Shown here piece after piece: positions 1 through 11,076 of a stretch of 64,000 nucleotides of DNA. A model generated the notes under the pieces. The model saw only the letters and a list, made by a program, of their open reading frames with translations. It was not told the DNA's origin and ran no database searches. Each line of letters opens with the position of its first letter. The stretch's first letter is position 1. The stretch lies in assembly GCF_020921035.1 (NCBI RefSeq), contig NC_063155.1, positions 31,489,294 to 31,553,293 on the forward strand, written 5' to 3'. Origin of the DNA: Rhodamnia argentea (taxonomy: Eukaryota > Streptophyta > Magnoliopsida > Myrtales > Myrtaceae). A program made the translations under genes and the position numbers.

Positions 1-17
1 GAAGATCATTTAGATAC

Positions 18-242
18 CTTGCCGATCAGCCCGACTTTACGAGGTCGGAAATCGAACTTCTCCGGAAGACTCTGCAAATAAACTGGTCGGCGAACGGCCG
101 AAGAAAAGCCTCCATGGGATATCACCGTTGAGCACGGTAAGGCCCTGTAGTGTATCGATACAAATAGTTGAGCAGTTCCCGGATTCAAACTGGAGCTCCG
201 CATGCTGCTGGACCCATTTGGTAAATCAAGTGCAGAGCACAT
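18..242 (-). CDS. Candidate first exon of a gene running off the left edge
   Basis: An ATG (complement of 240-242) opens 75 codons that end exactly at a consensus donor, AAG|GTATCT, at position 18/17 in phase 0. The peptide is rich in Ser, Arg and Ala and nearly free of acidic residues over its first 50 residues, as in organelle transit peptides. It ends in KVGLIGK, which could be the first strand of an OB-fold as in plant organellar single-strand DNA-binding proteins. That identity is only a guess. No second exon is visible because the gene continues past base 1. It could also be a chance open frame. Confidence 0.35.
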
Positions 243-1140
243 CTCAAGTAGAGCGACGACGGCTCTAGCTTAAAACTCCAATGCAGCATGACCCATAGCT
301 TCTCAAGAAGCACAAGCCGTGTGGCAGAGTCAACAACAAAGGAGCTCAAAAGAGATTAGTGGGCTTGGGCGAATTGGGACTAAGACGAGAGAACTTGTTC
401 TCGGCGAGCTCATTGTAGACCGGCCCGAGCCTGTCAATTGGGCCAAAGTAGAAAGCCTCGGCGGAATGATGTTTGGGCCCATGATGCGACGGCCGCCATG
501 AGAATATGGTTTAAGGTCCACTCGTCACGTGAACGAGGTCTTGATCCACGTTTTGCACCCCCGACAGCGTCGAGTGATATAGACGTGTCCTATAATGTTA
601 TAAACTCAAGGTCAAAGTCGCGAGTTCTTGGTGCAACAATTTTTATATTTTTATTTTCTTTCGTACATATTTTATTAATGGAACATGGCGCACGTACGAC
701 TAATAAATGCACGTTAGTTGAGGTCGAGATTCGGAAATTAAAGAGTTCACATGCGATGGGATATTAAAAGCGTTCACATTGCCAATGCCAGAAAGCGAGA
801 GAGAAAACTATAGGATCCGCGCAAACTTCCAACAGGAAGTTTTACTCACACGGAGTACTTGGCTCATGCTGTAAAACTTTTTACTTACCGAGGTGAATAT
901 CAACCGACATGACAACGCATGCATATCTGTCTAAGTCATTATTAAGTGTTCGAAAAGGCCTTACGAGATTTATATTGCGAGTTGGCAATCGCGGGTCACT
1001 CGAATCGTCAGCGTGATGACGCTATTCGATGTCCTTCGAGCAATACTCGTTGGAGGCACTTTTTGTTTTTGGTCAAGACTCTTTCTCATTCTGTTTTTTC
1101 GGTGGCTTTCCACTCGAGACACGTTCGGACCCAACGAAGC
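243..1140. other. Intergenic, no gene recognised
   Basis: Moderately GC-rich at first, then mixed sequence. Short open frames occur on both strands but none has family features or splice support. Part of it may be the promoter of the minus-strand exon ending at 242. Confidence 0.5.
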
Positions 1141-1145
1141 AAATG

Positions 1146-2164
1146 AGGCTACGTTTGGTAATAATTTATTTTTATCCTTTATTTGGCTCCCGCACAGGAC
1201 AAGATAAAATATAATAAGAAGGGATATAACTTGAATAAAATTATCCCATAAGAAATGCGGAATAAAGGTGGATATAATTTTTTATGTTCATGATATAAAA
1301 GCTATTTTCTGAAATAAAAAACTTATTGAATTATGAAATTAAAATAATAACTAAGTATGAATTATATTTGAATTCTAATATTTAAAACAAAATAAAAAAA
1401 ATTATTTATTCATATATGTATTTATAGATTTTAGCTTCTTTCTACTTATAATATATATTTTGCGCTATATATTGATATATATGTATATATACACATATAC
1501 TTCCTATCTATATCATTACATACTTTAGGTATGGTAATATAGTTTATTATTTAATAAAATATTATTATGAAATGATGGAACTGAATAAAAATAATGAAAA
1601 AAATGAGATATAAAAATGAAAAAATAAGTAAATGAAAATGAAGTAAAAGAACCCAGATTTTAGATGAACAAATTTGAACTTGAAAATGATCTTTCTAATT
1701 CTCGGAGAATGCGAGGCAATGAAGTTTCTAAAAAAAACTTAGGAATCTCTATATCATTCTCTTATGTATCTTTGGTTCGTGTAGAAATTTTACTACTCGT
1801 TTGAGTTGAAGCTTCTTCTCCTGTGCGGGTTTCGTGTTGAAATTTTAACGAAAGTAGCAAAGAGAAAACTTCTCATAATTGCAAATGTGAATGATCGTAT
1901 TTATCTCTCTTACTAGAGTAAGAAGTGAGTTATGAGAGATTCTTATAGTTTCTGTTTGTGTATTTTACGGTTCATTTATATTGATACGTGTAAATACCAA
2001 ACAATGAACATGAAAGGATATGAACATGCTTTTTGAATAACAATTCGATCAAAATTGTGATTCTCCAAACAGTAGATAGGATATGGCAAAGTCCATGGAT
2101 TTCATATCTTATTCTATCTAATCACATCCTATATAGAAATTCAGACGACCAAATGTAGCTCGAG
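1146..2164. mobile_element. Possible AT-rich DNA transposon (PIF/Harbinger-like ends)
   Basis: The left edge reads GGCTACGTTTGGT and the right edge, on the other strand, reads GAGCTACATTTGGT, a short inverted pair around about 1 kb of very AT-rich, gene-free DNA. Such 'GGCTGTGTTTGGT' ends are typical of Tourist/Harbinger elements. I could not find a clean TTA/TAA target duplication, so the limits and even the element are uncertain. Confidence 0.35.
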
Positions 2165-2394
2165 GGTTACGGATAAATCGATTCTTGACGTGCTTTCCGA
2201 ATAACGATTTGACCAAAAATAAACGGAATCACGTACTAAAGAGGAAATAGTGCTCTTGAAATAGATAATGTGAAATTGAAATCATTGCCTAATTTCACAT
2301 CGGAAATTTAGTGTTGCATTTTTGCATAAATAACCATGTGAGAGGCTCTCAACTGTTTTATAAAGAAGATGACTTCTGTTTTGGAAAAATGAGA

Positions 2395-2640
2395 TAAACG
2401 AACATTGGACTTTGATTCAATATGCAATGTTGTCCATGAGCTTTTTAGTACATGTTCAAACTAGTTTATAAACTATATGAAAATATTAAATGCTATCATT
2501 GAACTTAGGTTAATGGGAAGATAACATCGAATAATCTCATATAGTTTGGGGGTTAGTTTGAACATGTACAAAAAGTTTAGGAACCACGTCGAGTAAATTA
2601 AAAATTCAAGGACGACATTGCACATTGAGATAAAAATTCA
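2395..2640. repeat. Inverted-repeat MITE-like element
   Basis: Two arms are reverse complements of each other with a few mismatches. The left arm (about 2420-2480) contains TGCAATGTTGTCC and TACATGTTCAAACTA; the right arm (about 2530-2635) contains the complements TAGTTTGAACATGTA and GGACGACATTGCA. The loop is AT-rich and non-coding. This is the layout of a small foldback/MITE element. Confidence 0.5.
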
Positions 2641-2689
2641 CACATTGAACAAATTAAAAGTCAATAACCACATTACACATGGAAAGTTT

Positions 2690-3043
2690 ACCAAAAAAGT
2701 CGTAAAAAACTATTGCAATTGTGTAAAATCAATCCTAATTGTTTTTTTTTTTTTGCTAATTGAGTTTTAAATCTTTTGCATTTGTACCAATTCAGTCTAT
2801 TTAGCCGGTCATAGTGGGGGGAAGAAGAAAGGAAAAAAAAAGAAAAAAAAAAGGAAAAAATATTTACAAAATATCAAAATAATTTTATAAAATATTTAAA
2901 TATTATTAAAAATTATCCATGTCAGTGCCGGTCTGCCAAATTGATTGAATTGACATAAATGCAAAAATTTTAGAAGTCAATTGACCCAAAAAAAAGTATA
3001 TGACATGTTTAGGACTTTTTTTGGTAATTTTTCCTTGCATGCT
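2690..3043. mobile_element. Short member of a long-TIR, AT-rich repeat family
   Basis: The ends are inverted copies: GTTTACCAAAAAAGTC on the left and, reversed, AATTACCAAAAAAAGTC on the right. Internal text such as 'taccaattcagtctatttagccgg' and 'tgattgaattgacataaatg' recurs at 33896-34725 and 47038-47690. The middle is low-complexity A/T. No target duplication is certain. Confidence 0.5.
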
Positions 3044-3645
3044 AAGCCAAAATTTAGTGAGTATCTGTGTCACCATCCCTTCTATTTGCTGGTTCGTGAG
3101 AGTTTTAGCCGAAGTTCTTCTACGTCGGCAAGCATCTAGAAGTTTTGATAGGGAAGTACAGATACTCGGAATCATCGTGGTCTTATATTTTATAAGCGTG
3201 AAAATCCCCTGCGAATCGCCTAGAGATGGAGAATGTGAATGGGCATTACTTTGACCTTAGTCGCTTTAACTCCGTGGCTTGCAGATGCAGAACCCTCTTG
3301 ATCAAAGGCAAAAAGAAAAATGCAAAATTAGCCACGTGGGAGATGGGAGGAGACCTTCCAGTCAACTGATGATGGAGGTCAACATACAAAATGGGGGGCC
3401 AGGGACAGCCACTACTGACGAGACAAATGTCACCTTCATTACGAGGGTCACAGAGCATCGTACAAAATCTTTGCTAATTCTGATAGGACAGATTCGCATG
3501 AACATGTAAATACCGGCTGAAATACCCTTTTCTTTTTCTTTTTCTTTTTTGCAAATGGAGCAAGTTCACAGCTTTGGCTGCTCTGCTTTAGCTTTCCGTC
3601 ACGGTCGTTCATCAGGAACCAAAGGCAATGATCTTTAATCATGTC

Positions 3646-4415
3646 CGGAAAAAAGTACACTTTTAGTGTTAAAAATCATGCACGGAGATCACTTTAGTGT
3701 TAAAAATTTCAAACGAATCACTTTAATGCCAAATCGAAGACAAAAAGATCACTTTGATGCCTCCGGCTAAAATTGTTACATGGCATTTTTAAATTTTAAT
3801 TGACATTTTTATTAGAAAAATGAATTCCACGTTGGTTCCACGTGGACTTCAAAATAAAAATAAATAAATAATAAAACAAGATTTCTAAAAAAGAAAAACT
3901 AATAGAAAATTGTTAAAAATAAAAACTTTATTTAAAATAAATTAAAATAAGCTGAAAAATCAGAAAAAAAATGCTAAAATAAGATTTGGGCGAGGGTCGC
4001 GACCCTTGGCCGAGGCTCGGTGAGCCCCAATGGCGATGCCCCACCCTCGCCGGCCATTACCGGCGATGGTGAGGCGGCGGCGAGGAGGGTTACAACAATC
4101 CTCGCCGCCTGCAATCTTTTTTTTTTTTTTTTTGAATTTCTAGCTTTTTTTTTTCAAAATTTCAGCTTATTTCTTGAATTATTTTGAATAAAAAATTTAA
4201 ATTTAAAAAAAATGCCATGAAGGACCGTCGGCGAGCCACATCAGCCGAAAATAGTAATAAAAAAGTAACACATCAGATTTTCGGAGGAGCAAATTGGATT
4301 TGGTATCAAAGTGATCGATTTTAAAAAAAATTGATACTAAAGTGATCCGATTGAAACTTTTGACACTAAAATGATTTCTGTACATCATTTTTTATATTAA
4401 AAGTGCACTTTTCCC
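3646..4415. mobile_element. Mutator-like non-autonomous element with long TIRs
   Basis: About 770 bp with long inverted ends: GGAAAAAAGTACACTTTTA on the left and, reversed, GGGAAAAGTGCACTTTTAA on the right. Homology continues for more than 100 bp in the wording 'gatcactttagtgttaaaa'. It is flanked by ATCATGTC at 3638-3645 and 4416-4423 (9 bp if one mismatch is allowed), as expected for MULE insertions. A GC-rich core at about 3990-4110 sits between the AT-rich arms. No transposase is present. Confidence 0.7.
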
Positions 4416-4795
4416 ATCATGTCTGATGTAACTCCGCCCACCACAAGCAATGGATCGAATAAAATATCCGAAAAAGCAAGAAGGGCCGATGAGCCGAAGA
4501 AGTTCGATTGCATGTGTTAAGCGAAGGAGACGAGCGAGTGCATTAATTTAAACATATATCTCTCTGTCTCTCTGCTTGAATCCATGGCGATCATGACCAC
4601 CTAATCAACGTTTTTTTTTACCCATATTAAACTCCGTCGGCCTGCTAATTCTTTATTGGCTCTTGCTCTGTCCGTTCCTCTCCTTCTCCCCCTTTGTCTC
4701 TCTCTCTCTTCTCCGGTCGTTGTCTTCGTCTCCCCAAGTATATGAAGGGGCAGATCGAACCAGCAGCCCACTTGCTCTGATCTTTGGTTCTCGTT

Positions 4796-7700
4796 ATGGG
4801 GAGCTACAGATGCTGCCTGTGCTTCACCAGGAAGTTCAAGGTGAAGGAGGCGGAGCCCCCGGAGGACGTGAAGCAGGCCTTCAAGAAGTACGCCGATGGC
4901 GGCGCCACCATGTCGGCGGAGCAGCTCCGGCGCTTCCTGGAGGAGGTCCAGGGAGAGGGCGGCGCCTCGGTCGCCGACGCGCAGAGGGTCGTGGACCAGG
5001 TCATCCAGAAGCGCCACCACATTGCCAAGTTCGCGAGGCACGCTCTCACCCTCGATGATTTCCACCATTTTCTCTTCTCCGCTGATCTCAACCCGCCTAT
5101 TGGAACTGAGGTATGATCAGCTCCTTCTTACTCTGGTTGGATTTGAGCTGAATGAAGCTGTCAATCTTAGTCTTCGCCTTGTGTTGACCATCGGCTGTAT
5201 GGTTTCGTACTAAAAGCGAGCTCTTTATTGCAAGTGGTTCAACTCGTTCCTCAAATGGAGCTTTCCTGGTTTTGGTGAGTGAAGATCGTGAGAGTTTCTA
5301 CTACATCTGCACGGAGTGGACTTAAGCGGAATGAAATGCTTCTTATGGGTTTTGGGGAATTATTGTTTGTCGTTGTACTCTTCTTAATACTATTGCGCGG
5401 TCTGCTGTGTTGTGATCCAGGAAAGATCTCGAATTTACTAGTTTCCATAACCATGTGAATTAGCAGTGCATCCATATGAGTATTTCTCTGCTAATTCACT
5501 CTTGAACAATGCGTTCGTTTCTAATAGATGTAATGACCAATAAGGACCAACTTTAGCATGAAGGTGAGATCTTTGTGGTCATCAACTCAATTCGTCTTTC
5601 TTTCAGGTTCACCAAGATATGACAGCTCCCTTGTCCCATTATTTCATATACACGGGCCACAACTCGTACCTCACGGGAAACCAACTAAGCAGTGATTGCA
5701 GTGATGTCCCAATCATCAAGGCGCTGAAGCGAGGGGTGAGAGTGGTGGAACTTGACATATGGCCAAACTCGGCAAAGGACGATGTGCACGTTCTCCATGG
5801 AAGGTTTGCATCCAATTCCTTGGCATCTTTCTTTGCCTGACGAAAATCTTTTCCCTCTACTTCTTGAGATGGGCTGAAATACTCTCCATTGGTAAAGTAC
5901 TGATGTATGCACATTCCACAAATAAAATGTGCTATCTCACTAGTCCAACCAAAGCTAGACGCCATAATGGAAAATCCATCAATCCACCTGTGTATCCAGC
6001 ATCGCCTCTGTGATTCTGAAAATGTCCTTTCTCCATAGAAGTTCTACGATCTAGCCAAGGCCGCATGGCCCGAGTTTAGCCTTTTCGAATTGCTTGCAGT
6101 TGCAGAGCAATTACCGCAGAATCCAAACATCCACACTTTTCTCATAGAGCATATTTTGTGTAGGATAGCTTTTCTTCTGGCAAGGAAAGCCCAACATAAA
6201 AAATGACTCCACTTTCACAAGGAATGCTGAATGTCGTGCGGAGTTATAGGGGGTTAACAGACTATTCTAACCCTTGGTATGTATCAGTTCAGCACCTTGT
6301 GCTGTATTAGAGTTGACAGCGTAATCAATATTCCCAAACCCATTTTTTCAATGTACGAGTAGATCAACTCTTCTATCTAAGATGGAGATGTGAAAAGGTC
6401 GTCTGATTGGTTTATCAATTAATAATTAAGCATTACAACTCCTGGGCAGGTTCCATCACCCAGCCTTTCCAAATCTCGTCTGAGTTTGTTTTATGTATTG
6501 ATGCAGAACCTTGACAACTCCGGTGGAACTCAGCAAATGTTTAAAATCTATAAAAGAGAATGCTTTTGCAACATCTCCTTATCCTGTTGTAATAACACTC
6601 GAGGACCACTTAACTCCAGATCTCCAGTCTAAAGTAGCTCAGGTGAATTCTCATCAGTCTCTTGTAATCTAATCACCCTTTCTTGCTTGCACTTTAGTGA
6701 TGAAATCTGTATTCGCAGATGGTCACCGAAACATTTGGAGATATGCTTTATTACCCTGAAGCTGAATTAAAGGAATTTCTCTCGCCTGAAGAGTTGAAGT
6801 ATCGCGTAATTATATCAACCAAACCACCGAAAGAGTACCTTGAAGCTAAAAGTATGAAAGAGAGCGCTCATTTGGAGAAGAAGGATTCTGAGGATGATAT
6901 ATGGGAAAATGATCCGATGGATGTTTCGATTACTCAACAGGAAGATGATAAGGTCTGCTGGGCTTTCAGTATAGCACTTACCCATATGCAACTTTTCATA
7001 TCTTCTTAATGGTGCTGAAATACTCAACTTCCTAGCTTTTATATTGATTGCTTCTTTTTCCATTTTCCTAGATCGAGGGAAAAATTAATGAACACGGTCT
7101 TGAAGCTGAAGAAAGCGATGATTGTGAAACTGAATCATGTCAACCAGGGGGTTCTATTTACAAGTGTCTAATTGCTATACATGCTGGGAAACCAAAGGGT
7201 GGGTTAAAGGAAGCACTAAAGGTAGAGGTTGATAAGGTTAGACGCCTCAGTCTGAGTGAACAAGCACTTGAGAAGGCCACCGAGTCTCATGCGACAGACG
7301 TTGTGAGGTACTCATACCCAAGATAACATTGTTGAGTGGACTTTCGGTACAGATTATAGGCCGTTCTGCTGATATCCATGTTATTGTTTTTTTCTTTAAT
7401 AGATATATCAAAGTCTACTGCATATGATGTTTCTGCCTGCTAATTGCAGATTTACTCAGAAGAATTTCTTGAGAGTCTACCCCAAGGGTACTCGATTTAA
7501 CTCCTCCAATTACAAGCCGCTAGTTGGTTGGATGCATGGAGCTCAGATGGTTGCATTTAACATGCAGGTTTGCTTCAGTAATTCGAATTTCGTTAAGCGT
7601 GGGTGGAATGTGTTTCAGGTGGCTCCCAGCATTATGTAGGGGAGAGGTCTTGCCATAATTTGCAATAGAAGTAGCTGTCTTTGTTTTGAGGCTGCTTATA

Positions 7701-9053
7701 GGAAAAAAATCAATTGCCGTATAGGTTCCGCTAGCAAAAAGCTAGTAGTCCAAATTCTGTAGCGAGACGGAAATATAAGCGAGTTTCGTCTTAAATTAAA
7801 CTCTTAATTCGAGGGGGTTATAGCTCATGGGCTTCAAGAGCGATTGCTCACTCCATGTTAATCGCCAATTGCAGGGTTATGGACAATTTCTTTGGTTGAT
7901 GCATGGTATGTTTAGAGGCAATGGGGGGTGTGGCTATGTCAAGAAACCCGACTTTCTGATGAGAGTGGGTCCAAATAATCAAGTTTTTGATCCCAAAGCA
8001 AAACTGGATGTGAAGAAAACTCTGAAGGTACCGAAGCAAAGATCTCCTTCTGTTCCAGCCCTTATACCTTGGTCTTTGTCCGCATATTGTCCTGTTTCTT
8101 CGGATCAAAGACACTGTATTCTTTTGTTTACAGGTGAAAGTGTACATGGGAGATGGATGGCATTTAGACTTCAAACAAACGCACTTCGATTTGTATTCAC
8201 CACCAGATTTCTATGCTCGCGTAAGCCTTTAAGCTTTTTTATTTTAGTTAATGAGATGCATGCTTTGTTAAGCTGGTTGACTGTCATTTGACATGCATCT
8301 TCATGAGGCAATCCAGTCTTGTAACCTGTAGGGGGCAATATATTTGTTCCCAAATGCAATTGGTTCCTAAGCAAGTTCTATAGTAAATAGGCTGCTTTCA
8401 CTGCATATCCAACATCATCCACTCTTGGGACAACATAAAAGTAAATTGAACTTTGAATACATTAAAAGCACTGTAGTGGATAAGTGGATTCTTGTGCATA
8501 TTGGTGATTTTCCTATCTAAATATCTCATACCGGGCTTCTTACCGAAGCTCCTTTTTCTTTTTGTTGCCTATGTTTTCTGTCACGATGCTTTCTCAAGAA
8601 CACATCTGTTGATAAGTGGTGGTACAGATCTTGCACTTGTAAGACTAATAGGACTTAGGGAAAGGCAGTTGCAAAAGGGCCTTTCTTTTTGTATTTTTCC
8701 TCCAGTTTGGGGTGGCGGGTGGGGAGTTGGGATTTATTCTCACGACCATTTTGGTGCAGGTTGGCATAGCAGGGATGCCGGCTGATACGGTGATGAAGAA
8801 AACTAGGAAACTAGAAGACGACTGGACTCCCGTTTGGGATCAGGAGTTTTCATTTCCATTGACTGTTCCCGAGCTGGCTATATTGCGGGTCGAAGTTCAT
8901 GAGTACGACATGACTGAGAAGGATGATTTTGCTGGCCAGACTTGTTTGCCAGTTTCTGAGTTGAAATCAGGGATACGGGCCATCCCACTCCATGACCGCA
9001 AGGGGAAGAAGATGAACTCAGTGAAGCTGCTTATGCGCTTTGACTTTGAATGA
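4796..9053 (+). CDS. Phosphoinositide-specific phospholipase C (plant PI-PLC)
   Basis: This enzyme hydrolyses phosphatidylinositol phosphates to inositol phosphates and diacylglycerol at the plasma membrane. Nine exons join in phase: 4796-5110, 5607-5803, 6507-6642, 6719-6952, 7072-7307, 7450-7567, 7875-8027, 8134-8220 and 8760-9053, giving 589 residues, the usual plant length. In order: a short EF-hand-like N-terminus (about 15-95), the X domain (from about 107) with catalytic His123 in [12 protein letters not shown] and His169 in VLHGR, an acidic linker, the Y domain (about 330-450, [20 protein letters not shown]), and a C2 domain (about 465-585, [16 protein letters not shown]). The start [10 protein letters not shown] carries Gly2 plus three Cys, a plausible dual-acylation signal; that is inference. 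All splice sites are GT/AG. The family is certain; the member number (PLC2/4/6-like) is not. Confidence 0.95.
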
Positions 9054-11076
9054 ATACTCTCCCTTGCTCAGGTCACATCATCTTCGTGTAACATATGTAG
9101 TCTCTAAATTTTCGTTTGCTTCTCTCCGAGTTTTGTCTTTTCATCATCCTTTCGATGTGGTTTTTATTCATTTGTTCGTTGTTTTCTTCCACTCACTCGA
9201 AGCTGGGTCGTCACAACTCTGCCTTGGTGATCCTGTTGTGCGTTTCTCCTTGTGTGTGATCTCGAAAACAGAGTAGAGATACGTATGGTTCAAGATGTTT
9301 TGACAGATCGAAATAAAAAAGGGCATTCGAATGTATATATTCTGTTCTGTTGTGCTCTTCATTTGAGTTTGTACAGACAAGTCTGGAAGCCCATAATCTA
9401 TCATATGGGGCTCTGACTATGCAAGAACGTAAGAATTAGCAAGATGGAGTTCTGTAAGAATGTCACAGGGAAGCAAGAGGTGTAAGCCATCTTTCAGTTG
9501 TCTATCCGTTCATTTTCCATTCCTAACTTTTGTTGGTACTTTTTCTCTCTCCACTACTGTATTTTTCATTGAGTAATTTTGTGATTTTATTGCCTTTTCT
9601 ACGTTTTCCTTCTTTTTAATTGTTCATTCTTTTTTCAAAATGCCACCGCCAATGGCAAAAAGAAAAGGAAAAGGAAAATGCATATAAAAAAAAATTTACA
9701 AAAAATTATTGAAGAAATATATTTAAAACGTTAACGCCGGTCGCCGGTTGTGCCATCTATGATGGGCGGCATTCACATTAATAATTTTGGGCAAAAATTA
9801 GCAGAATGGACTGAATTACTATCAATATAAAAATGTTTATTATTAAATTAGTTCAATTAATAAGTTCATGACTTTTTATTATTTTTTCCCTCTAAAATTG
9901 AGGATTTTCAGGGGATGATTAGGGCGTAGAACGATTGGATTTTTTCATTAACTTTTCTCATTTATTGCATTTATTCAAACTCATTGCTCGTGGGAATGAA
10001 GGATTTGACCGGTGGTCTTTTGTAGCAGGGCCAGAGGGAAAATCTCTAAGTCCCTGTCCATCAGGTTTCGGGCCTAAGTCCATGAATTTGTCTTCGGAGT
10101 ATAAGCATAGTTTTGAACAGTCTGGAGTAATCACGACTTATCGACGTGGCATAATCCAACAATTTGTTCCTTATTACTTGTTGCAATCTGATTTATAAAT
10201 CAGATGCACTTCTCCTGAAAACCGACAACGTTTGTCTGAATGGGTAAAAGTCCGCCACCTCAACAGATGGAGATTTGCCCTTCTTCTCCCCGATGCGAAA
10301 CAACCGGTGGTGGTTTTCACTTGATCTGTCAGAAATCTGGTCCGGTGGATGACACCAACATAAATGGATCAGCAGATTGCAGGATCGTGCCCGTTTAGTT
10401 TACTTTGAGAAACTTATCGAGCTTGGAACCCAACTGACATGGCTGCATTCAATGTCCATCTATGTTGGGACAGGGCCTTGCCTGTACATGGATTACATAT
10501 GATAAGCAAACCAACCAACCAACCTACCAACCAACAAGCAATTGTTAATTGCTTGCAAGAACGTGATAGGTGATGCCCCCGTCCTCCGCAGTCAACAAAC
10601 ACGGCTCTGCTGTAATTTTATTTGCTTCGTATCAGTCAAGAAGATCCCAACTGTCTCCATAGACCCAACAATATTTGATATGGGATTAATTTAGATAAAC
10701 GCGTCCAGCGACCATCACCTTTACATAATGAAAAGTTATACTGAAAAAGATGAACGAGATCGAACGGACAATGACTCTTGACGTGCTCCGTCTGAGCTGA
10801 TTCGATTACCTTGAATAGATTATTTTTCCATCCCCATCCTTTGATGATGATTCAAGTCAAACTTAGGGTGAGAATGACCCTAAACTAGGCCGTTTTCAAG
10901 AAATTTCCTTTTGGATATAACGTCGATGGAAGAAAGATGATAAATCTGCAGAGTATTGACATTACAGCTCTGGAAAAGAACCCTGAGAGAAACTACAGAG
11001 AAAGAAATTGACAGAATCGCCCATTCTCCCTTTGGGATTTAAACAAAATTTGTCTCGCAAAAAATTGGAAGTTCAT
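9054..11076. other. Intergenic between PLC and receptor kinase
   Basis: Holds the PLC 3' region, then an AT-rich piece at about 9640-9890 resembling half of the long-TIR repeat family (GCCGGTCGCCGG core, 'agaatggactgaattacta'). There is an (AACC)n tract at 10507-10533. The short open frames, such as 9935-10198, have no ATG context or family features. Confidence 0.5.
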
